In this document: piece by piece, positions 35,863-41,393 of the stretch
Numbering within the stretch: the stretch's first letter is position 1
Layout: the number at the start of each line of letters is the position of its first letter
NCBI RefSeq assembly: GCF_017814975.1
Contig: NZ_JAGIQA010000041.1
Coordinates: forward strand, 1 to 41,393
Direction: 5' to 3'
DNA: 41,393 nt
DNA from: Cupriavidus consociatus
GTDB lineage: Bacteria; Pseudomonadota; Gammaproteobacteria; Burkholderiales; Burkholderiaceae
Made by a program: the position numbers and the translations under genes
Notes under the pieces: generated by a model
What the model saw: the letters and a program-made list of their open reading frames with translations, nothing else
What the model was told of the DNA's origin: nothing
Database searches by the model: none

Positions 35863-37593
35863 ATGAAGAAAGTCCTGATTGCCAACCGTGGCGAGATCGC
35901 CGTTCGCATCATCCGCGCCTGCGCCGACTATGGCGTGGCCTCCGTCGCCGTCTATGCCAATGCCGATATCGACGCGATCCACGCGCGCCTGGCCGACGAA
36001 GCCTACGGCCTCGACGGCGACCGCCCGGCGGACACCTACCTGAATATCCCCAAGCTGCTCGAGATCGCGCGCCGCAGCGGCGCCGACGCCGTGCACCCGG
36101 GCTATGGCTTCCTGTCGGAAAGCGAAGCCTTCGCCCGGGCGGTGATCGATGCCGGCCTGACCTGGATCGGCCCGTCGCCGGAAACCATCGCGCGGCTGGG
36201 CGACAAGGTGGAAGCCCGCAAGATCGCGCTGCAGGTGGGCGCGCCGCTGGTGGCCGGCACGCCCGACCCGGTGACCGATGCCAACGAAGTGCTGGCCTTT
36301 GCCGAGCGCCATGGCCTGCCCATCATCATCAAGGCGGCGTTCGGCGGCGGCGGCCGTGGCATGAAGATAGCCTGGCGCATGGATGAGGTCGAAGAGCTGT
36401 ACGCATCGGCCGTGCGCGAGGCGGTCACCGCCTTTGGCCGCGGCGAATGCTTCGTCGAGCAGTTCCTCGACAAGCCGCGCCATATCGAAGCCCAGGTTCT
36501 GGCCGACAAGCATGGCAACGTGGTGGTGCTCGGCACGCGCGACTGCTCGCTGCAGCGGCGCAACCAGAAGCTGGTGGAAGAGGCCCCGGCGCCGTTCCTG
36601 AGTGACGAGCAGCGCGCCCGCATCCACGCCGCCGCGCGCGACATCTGCGCCGCCGCGGGCTACACCAGCGCCGGCACCGTCGAATTCCTGCTCAGCGCCG
36701 GCGGCGCGATCTCGTTCCTGGAGGTCAACACCCGCCTGCAGGTCGAGCACCCGGTGACCGAGCAGACCACCGGCGTCGACCTGGTGGTCGAGCAGCTGCG
36801 CGTGGCCGACGGCCTGCCGCTGTCGATCACCGAAACGCCGGCGCCGCTGGGCCATTCGATCGAATTCCGCATCAACGCGGAAGATGTTGGCCGCGGCTTC
36901 CTGCCCACCCCGGGCCCGGTGCAGCGCTTCGACGCCCCGTCGGGCCCGGGTGTGCGCGTCGATTCGGGCGTGCAGACCGGCTCGGTGGTGCCCGGCACTT
37001 TCGACTCGCTGATGGCCAAGCTGATCGTGACCGGCGCCACGCGCGAGCAGGCGCTGGCGCGTGCGCGCCGCGCGCTGCGCGAGTTCCGGATCGAGGGCGT
37101 GGCCTCGGTGCTGCCGTTCCACCGCGCCGTGATCGATCATGCCGATTTCCTTGGCGCCGACGGCTTCAAGGTCCATACGCGCTGGATCGAGTCCGATTTC
37201 ACCGAGCCGCTGGCCGCCGCCGTGCGCGCCGAGCCGCAGCCGGATGGCAGCCTGCTGCGCACCGCGATCGAGATCGACGGCCGCCGCATGGTGCTGGGCC
37301 TGCCCGCGCAACTGCTGCGCGGCCTGGCCGAAGCGCCGGGGCAGGGCGGTGCGGTCGCCGCCGCGCCGGCTGCCACTGCGAATGACGCCGACCTGCCCTC
37401 GCCGATCGCCGGCACGGTGCAGGCCTGGAAGGTCAACGTCGGTGACGAGGTCAACGAAGGCGACCTGATCGCCGTGATGGAAGCGATGAAGATGGAGATG
37501 CAGGTCCACGCCCATCGCAGCGGCCGTGTCGCATGGCAGGCTGAATCGGGGGTGTTCCTGGCTGCAGGCGCGCGGCTGGCCAGCGTGGAGTGA
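35863..37593 (+). CDS. Biotin carboxylase fused to biotin carrier domain
   Basis: A protein of 576 aa. The N-terminal biotin carboxylase domain is complete: KKVLIANRGEIAVRIIRAC, the ATP-grasp glycine loop KAAFGGGGRGMK, VEQFLDKPRHIEAQVLADKH and LEVNTRLQVEHPVTEQT, followed by the C-terminal BC subdomain. A BCCP domain begins at about 505 (SPIAGTVQAWKVNVGDEVNEGD) and carries the biotinylation site MEAMKMEM with Lys543. No CT subunit of acetyl-, propionyl- or methylcrotonyl-CoA carboxylase is nearby. The only carboxyltransferase-like protein is the adjacent PxpBC fusion. The enzyme therefore probably carboxylates a nitrogen substrate with PxpBC, as urea carboxylase does, though supply of carboxylase activity elsewhere cannot be excluded. 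Confidence 0.9.
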   Translation: MKKVLIANRGEIAVRIIRACADYGVASVAVYANADIDAIHARLADEAYGLDGDRPADTYLNIPKLLEIARRSGADAVHPGYGFLSESEAFARAVIDAGLTWIGPSPETIARLGDKVEARKIALQVGAPLVAGTPDPVTDANEVLAFAERHGLPIIIKAAFGGGGRGMKIAWRMDEVEELYASAVREAVTAFGRGECFVEQFLDKPRHIEAQVLADKHGNVVVLGTRDCSLQRRNQKLVEEAPAPFLSDEQRARIHAAARDICAAAGYTSAGTVEFLLSAGGAISFLEVNTRLQVEHPVTEQTTGVDLVVEQLRVADGLPLSITETPAPLGHSIEFRINAEDVGRGFLPTPGPVQRFDAPSGPGVRVDSGVQTGSVVPGTFDSLMAKLIVTGATREQALARARRALREFRIEGVASVLPFHRAVIDHADFLGADGFKVHTRWIESDFTEPLAAAVRAEPQPDGSLLRTAIEIDGRRMVLGLPAQLLRGLAEAPGQGGAVAAAPAATANDADLPSPIAGTVQAWKVNVGDEVNEGDLIAVMEAMKMEMQVHAHRSGRVAWQAESGVFLAAGARLASVE

Positions 37594-37721
37594 GCGCGGC
37601 CAGGCGCCGCTAAACCCACGGATCACTGCATGCAATGCCTGGCAGTGCCCGGAGCCATCTTCCAGGGGCAAGCGCCACGCGCCGGCACTTGCCGCAAGGC
37701 GCAGCTTCGGCCTTCGCCAGC

Positions 37722-39335
37722 CTAGCCAGCCCCGGTCCGCTGTACGCCGGGGCGCCGGTCCTCCACCACGAACGCCGCCTGCGTGCCGACCATGCTGTCC
37801 GCGCGCGTCACGTCTTCCACGGCGCGCAACGTGGTGGCCCAACGTGCCGGCGTGGCCTCGACCACCGTGTAGCCGCGCTGGTCCGGCCGCGCATGCAAGA
37901 TATGCGGATTGCGGGCCATGATTTCTGCGGCACTCTGCTCGCTGCTGCCCGAGGCCGAGGCGATGGAGGTGGTGCAGAACTCGCTGGCGATCACGCGGGA
38001 TGACGGATCGCTGAAGTCCGCCAGCACATTGCAGGCGTAGTTCTGGTGGATATCGCCGCCGATGAACACGGTATTGCGCGGCGCCGCCGCCGCGATGCTG
38101 TCGAGCAGGCGCTGGCGCGCGGCCGGATAGCCGTCCCAGGTGTCGCTGTGGAAGGCTTCCTGCGGCGGCGCCTTGTAGTTGCGCCGCGAGAAGATGGTCT
38201 GCTGCGCAATCGCGCTCCAGCGCGTCTGGTCGCGCTGGTCCTGCACCAGTCCCTGTGCCAGCCATTGTTCCTGCGCGCTGCCCAGCATGGTGCGGCGCGG
38301 GTCGCCGAGCGCGCTGCAATCGCCGGGGGACACGGAGCCTTTGCGTAATTGCCCCGGTTCGCGGCAGGGCTGGATATCGCGATACTGGCGATCGTCCAGC
38401 AGATGGAAATCGACCAGCCGGCCCCAGCGGTGGCGCGCGTGGATGCTCAGCGCATCCGGCGTGCCCAGGCCCGCCATGCCATGCACCAGCGCGCTCGCGC
38501 GGATCGGCATGTTTTCATAGAACGCCTGGTAGCCGGCCGTCCGCCGCGCGAGAAACGCGGCCGCTGGCTCGCTGCCCGCGCGTCCCGCATAGTCGTTCTG
38601 CACTTCATGGTCGTCCCACGTTGCCAGCCAGGGGCACGCGGCATGCATGGCCTGCAGCAGCGGGTCGCTCTTGTACAGCGCGTAGCGGTCGCGGAAGTCC
38701 TGCAGGCTGGTCGCGGTGGGCAGGCTGTGCGTGCGCGGCAGGCGCGCGCGCGCGTTGGCTGGCACCGCGGCTTCGTAGATGTAGTCACCCAGGAATACCA
38801 CCAGGTCCAGGTCTTCCTGCCGCATCTGCCGGTACGCGGCGTAGTGGCCTTGCTCCCAGCGCTGGCAGGAGGCAAAGGCAAAGCGCACGCGCGGCGCCAG
38901 CGTGTCGGACGCCGGCGCGGTGCGTGTGCGCGCCGGGGTGGTAACTGCGTCGCCGTGCATGAAACGGTAGAAGTACCAGCCGTCGGGGCGCAGCCCATCG
39001 ACTTCCACATGAACGGAATGCCCCAGCTCGGGCAGCGCCTGCGCGTGTCCGCGGCGCACGATGCGCCGGAATGCTTCGTCCTCGGCGACTTCCCACTGGA
39101 CGGTCAGCGGTCCCTGCAGCGGCCTGGTGCCATGGGCGTCGGCCTGCGGCGTGCCAGGGATCGCGCCGCCGAGCAGGCGCGTCCACAGCACAAATCCGTC
39201 CGGCGCCGGCGCGCCGCTGGCCACGCCCAGCGAGAACAGGTCGCGCTCGCGCAGCGTGGCGGAAAGGGCCCAGCGGGGCAACTGGGAGGCAAGGGCGGAG
39301 GCCGCTGCCAGCTTCAGGAAGGTTCTTCTTTGCAT
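37722..39335 (-). CDS. phoD: PhoD-family alkaline phosphatase/phosphodiesterase, Tat-exported
   Basis: A protein of 537 aa. The N-terminus is a twin-arginine signal (MQRRTFLKLAAASALASQL), so the folded metalloenzyme is exported to the periplasm. PhoD motifs are FSLGVASGAPAPDGFVLWTRLL, FAFASCQRWEQGHYAAYR, DLVVFLGDYIYE (metal-binding Asp), CPWLATWDDHEVQNDYAG (metal ligands) and VFIGGDIHQNYACNVL. It probably hydrolyses phosphomonoesters or diesters during phosphate limitation. No pho box was searched for exhaustively and none stood out. It is convergent with the biotin carboxylase operon, separated by 128 bp. Confidence 0.9.
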   Translation of the reverse strand: MQRRTFLKLAAASALASQLPRWALSATLRERDLFSLGVASGAPAPDGFVLWTRLLGGAIPGTPQADAHGTRPLQGPLTVQWEVAEDEAFRRIVRRGHAQALPELGHSVHVEVDGLRPDGWYFYRFMHGDAVTTPARTRTAPASDTLAPRVRFAFASCQRWEQGHYAAYRQMRQEDLDLVVFLGDYIYEAAVPANARARLPRTHSLPTATSLQDFRDRYALYKSDPLLQAMHAACPWLATWDDHEVQNDYAGRAGSEPAAAFLARRTAGYQAFYENMPIRASALVHGMAGLGTPDALSIHARHRWGRLVDFHLLDDRQYRDIQPCREPGQLRKGSVSPGDCSALGDPRRTMLGSAQEQWLAQGLVQDQRDQTRWSAIAQQTIFSRRNYKAPPQEAFHSDTWDGYPAARQRLLDSIAAAAPRNTVFIGGDIHQNYACNVLADFSDPSSRVIASEFCTTSIASASGSSEQSAAEIMARNPHILHARPDQRGYTVVEATPARWATTLRAVEDVTRADSMVGTQAAFVVEDRRPGVQRTGAG

Positions 39336-39802
39336 GCCGGTTCCGGGATCTCGGAGTTCGTGACGCGCTGTCGATGTGCAGAACTATAGCGAAACGGGTC
39401 AGCCGGTTTCGGCTATTCAGAAGTCGTCTTGGGTGCACCTGGCCGGCCTTGGGGGCAGATCACGGCCGTGCAGTCAATGGCCTTCCGGGGCAAGGCATCC
39501 GTCGTTCTGCTGACCGGCCACCGCTTTCGTGAGCGCCTGTTTTCCGCTTTCCGTAAGGATCGGCCCGAGCGCTTAATTGATGGCCGCGCGCCGGCGCCAT
39601 ATCGTTCAGCCAAACCAACAAAGACCGGTGCCGTTCCCATGCGGCCTCACAAACAAGGAGACAAGACATCATGGCCCATCCCTTCCAGACGTTGCCATAG
39701 CGGCAGATCCGTATCTCCGGCCAGGCACCAGTGCTGCCGGATTCCCCTGATTTCCTTGCCAGGCGGCGTGCGCAGACGCGCGCATGCCGCGACGGAGCCG
39801 TT
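39336..39802. other. 467-bp intergenic region with a strong site and a nine-codon frame
   Basis: No conventional gene recognised. At 39656-39662 a strong AAGGAG-type site precedes an ATG at 39671 that opens MAHPFQTLP and stops at 39698-39700, in the same frame as the permease start 132 bases later. It may be a leader peptide, a decoy site or remnant of an older start. The divergent phoD promoter must also lie here. Confidence 0.4.
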
Positions 39803-41209
39803 ATGTCGTCACACGTCATTTCCATCTCGGTACTCGGGCTGATGTTTGTCATCGCCACGGTCCTTCCTATCAACATGGGCGCACTTGCCTTTGTCGGTGC
39901 CTTCCTGGTCGGCACCCTGGTCGCGGCCATGCCGGCCAAGGCGATCCTTGCCGGCTTTCCCGCCGACCTGTTCCTGACCCTGGTCGGCATCACCTACCTG
40001 TTCGCCGTGGCGCAGAACAACGGCACCATCGACTGGCTGGTGCGGCTAGCGGTGCGGGCCGTGGGCGGCAGGATCGCCGCCATTCCCTGGATCATGTTCA
40101 TGATCGCGGCGCTGCTGACGTCGGTCGGTGCGGTCAGCCCGGCGGCGGTGGCCATCATCGCGCCGATTGCGCTGGGCTTTGCCGCGCGCTACGGCATCAA
40201 CCCGCTGCTGATGGGCCTGATGGTCATCCACGGCGCGCAGGGTGGCGGTTTCTCGCCGATCAGCATCTATGGCGGCATTACCAACAAGATCGTGCAGAAG
40301 GCAGGGCTTCCGCTCAACGAGATGGCGACGGCGTTCGCCAGCCTGGGCGTGAACCTGGCCGTGGCTGCCGGCCTCTTCGTTGCGCTGGGCGGGCTGCGCC
40401 TGATGCGGCAATCGGCACCGGCGGTGGCCGCGCCGCAACCGGTTGCCGGCGGCGCGCTGGCCATGGGTGCGCCGTTTGGTGCGCGCACCGTGCCGGCACA
40501 GGGGGCGCAGATCTACGGCGATGCGGAGGCCGAGGCCGGCATGGAAGAGCAGAAGACGATGGCGCGCGACCGCGCTTCACTGCTCGGCAGCGAACCGGAA
40601 GCTGCCGCCGAAGCCCCTGCCGGGCTCTACCAGTACCTGACCGTGGTCGGCCTGGCCGCGCTGGCGGTGCTGACGCTCTATTTCAAGCTCGATATCGGCT
40701 TTGTCTCGCTGACCATCGCGCTGCTGCTCACGCTGATGGCGCCGGAGCTGCAGAAGCGGGCGCTGAGCCAGGTGTCATGGCCCGAGATCATGCTGATCGT
40801 CGGCGTCAGCACCTTCGTCGGGGTGATGGACAAGATGGGCACCATCGATTTTGTCGGCCACAGCGTGGCCGGCCTGACTTCGCCGCTGATGGCCGCGCTG
40901 CTGCTGTGCGTGGTCGGGGCAGTAGTGTCGGCGTTCGCCTCGTCCACAGCCGTGCTGGGTTCGCTGATCCCGCTGGCCGTGCCGTTCCTGCAGCAAGGCT
41001 CGGACGTGAGCGCCATCGGCTTTATCGCCGCGATGGCGGTGTCCTCGACCATCGTCGACGTCAGCCCGTTCTCGACCAACGGCGCGCTGGTGCTCGCCAA
41101 CGCGCAGGGCGTGGACCGGCAGGCCTTCTTCCGCACGCTGCTGATCTATGGCGCGCTGGTCACCGTGATCGCACCGGTCGTGCTGTGGTTCGTCTTCGTC
41201 GTGCTTTGA
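39803..41209 (+). CDS. SLC13/MatC-like carboxylate permease
   Basis: A protein of 468 aa with about ten to twelve membrane segments. The N-terminal half has the MatC-type pattern INMGALAFVGAFLVGTLVAAMPAKAILAGFPADLFLTLVGITYLFAVAQNNGTIDWL, and repeated re-entrant-loop motifs SVGAVSPAAVAII and, in the second half, ASSTAVLGSLIPLAV and STIVDVSPFSTNGAL. A hydrophilic insert of about 75 residues rich in Ala/Pro/Glu (about 210-285) separates the halves. Family members carry malonate, dicarboxylates or related acids. An acyl-CoA synthetase starts 29 bp downstream, which suggests uptake and activation of a carboxylate. The start at 39803 has GGAG upstream; a longer frame to 39731 is less likely. Confidence 0.85.
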   Translation: MSSHVISISVLGLMFVIATVLPINMGALAFVGAFLVGTLVAAMPAKAILAGFPADLFLTLVGITYLFAVAQNNGTIDWLVRLAVRAVGGRIAAIPWIMFMIAALLTSVGAVSPAAVAIIAPIALGFAARYGINPLLMGLMVIHGAQGGGFSPISIYGGITNKIVQKAGLPLNEMATAFASLGVNLAVAAGLFVALGGLRLMRQSAPAVAAPQPVAGGALAMGAPFGARTVPAQGAQIYGDAEAEAGMEEQKTMARDRASLLGSEPEAAAEAPAGLYQYLTVVGLAALAVLTLYFKLDIGFVSLTIALLLTLMAPELQKRALSQVSWPEIMLIVGVSTFVGVMDKMGTIDFVGHSVAGLTSPLMAALLLCVVGAVVSAFASSTAVLGSLIPLAVPFLQQGSDVSAIGFIAAMAVSSTIVDVSPFSTNGALVLANAQGVDRQAFFRTLLIYGALVTVIAPVVLWFVFVVL

Positions 41210-41238
41210 TTACTGTTGCCGCTACCTGACTACTCACC

Positions 41239-41393
41239 ATGAAACTGCTTGAATCCGTCATGCCCGCCCAGCAGGCCATCCGGCCGGCGCGGGTCCCGGC
41301 CAGCCAGGCCGCGATCCCCAGCATGGAGGCCTACCAGGCGCTGTGCGACGAAGCCGAACGCGACTACGAAGGCTTCTGGGCGCGCCACGCCCG
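41239..41393 (+). CDS. Acyl-CoA synthetase (Acs/PrpE type), N-terminal part only
   Basis: The first 51 codons and part of the next are present; the gene runs out of the window. The segment IPSMEAYQALCDEAERDYEGFWARHAR matches the N-terminal cap of acetyl-CoA or propionyl-CoA synthetases, where the EAxxDxxGFWxxxAR pattern is conserved. It follows the permease by 29 bp and would activate the imported acid. Acetyl- versus propionyl-CoA synthetase cannot be decided from this part. Confidence 0.75.
   Translation, partial: MKLLESVMPAQQAIRPARVPASQAAIPSMEAYQALCDEAERDYEGFWARHA

Noticed and set aside
35773..38319. An 848-codon minus-strand frame opposite the biotin carboxylase gene
   Set aside because: It runs through the antisense of a motif-rich carboxylase and into phoD in another frame, with no recognisable domain.

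Overview
The window is GC-rich, densely packed DNA that reads like Burkholderiaceae, most probably Cupriavidus/Ralstonia. The evidence is a betaproteobacterial 5S rRNA 3' end at the left edge, three Bug-type (TctC) periplasmic receptors, a ProQ with long low-complexity tails, many LysR/GntR-controlled catabolic operons and an Acs-like start at the right edge. The genus is inferred from gene families and style; no database search was possible. The mix of one rRNA operon end with many accessory catabolic genes would suit a secondary chromosome (chromid), which is also inference.

Layout. 1-943: 5S rRNA 3' end, its terminator, then a gene-free stretch holding a 751-bp element with inverted-repeat ends. 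944-2407: FUSC-type membrane protein and a YCII/DGPF protein. 2557-7776 (minus): an operon of a DUF2760 protein and two divergent Hsp70 proteins. 7912-9888 (minus): an RpoD-type sigma factor. 10279-12488: a tiny exported Ala/Gly/His-rich protein, pseudouridine-5'-phosphate glycosidase and an overlapping LysR regulator. 12514-24005: a putative sugar-acid (hydroxy-acid) catabolic island with a GarL-like aldolase, Ldh_2-type dehydrogenase, acetolactate-synthase-like TPP enzyme, FCD GntR repressor, IlvD/Edd dehydratase, RraA-like protein, three consecutive Bug receptors and a D-2-hydroxyacid dehydrogenase. 24313-27095: homospermidine synthase with a PuuB-like amine oxidase. 27125-30191: a DUF2188-like protein, a class II amidotransferase, ProQ and a PAS-LuxR regulator. 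30354-37593: a GntR repressor divergent from a transporter-PxpA-DUF1445-PxpBC-biotin carboxylase/BCCP operon. 37722-39335: a Tat-exported PhoD phosphatase. 39803-41393: a MatC/SLC13-like permease followed by the start of an acyl-CoA synthetase.

How the genes work together. Two catabolic operons are each divergent from an FCD-type GntR gene, with a good palindrome in the shared promoter region. The dehydratase operon has a 14-bp palindrome inside the -35/-10 spacer of a near-consensus promoter. The PxpABC-type operon has two copies of TTGTTCAACAA, which fits the FadR-type operator pattern TNGTNNNACNA. The most interesting system is the second: it pairs 5-oxoprolinase-type subunits, which are related to urea-carboxylase carboxyltransferase domains, with a fused biotin carboxylase/biotin carrier, a D-glutamate-cyclase-family protein and a transporter. 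This suggests ATP- and possibly biotin-dependent activation and opening of a lactam such as 5-oxoproline.
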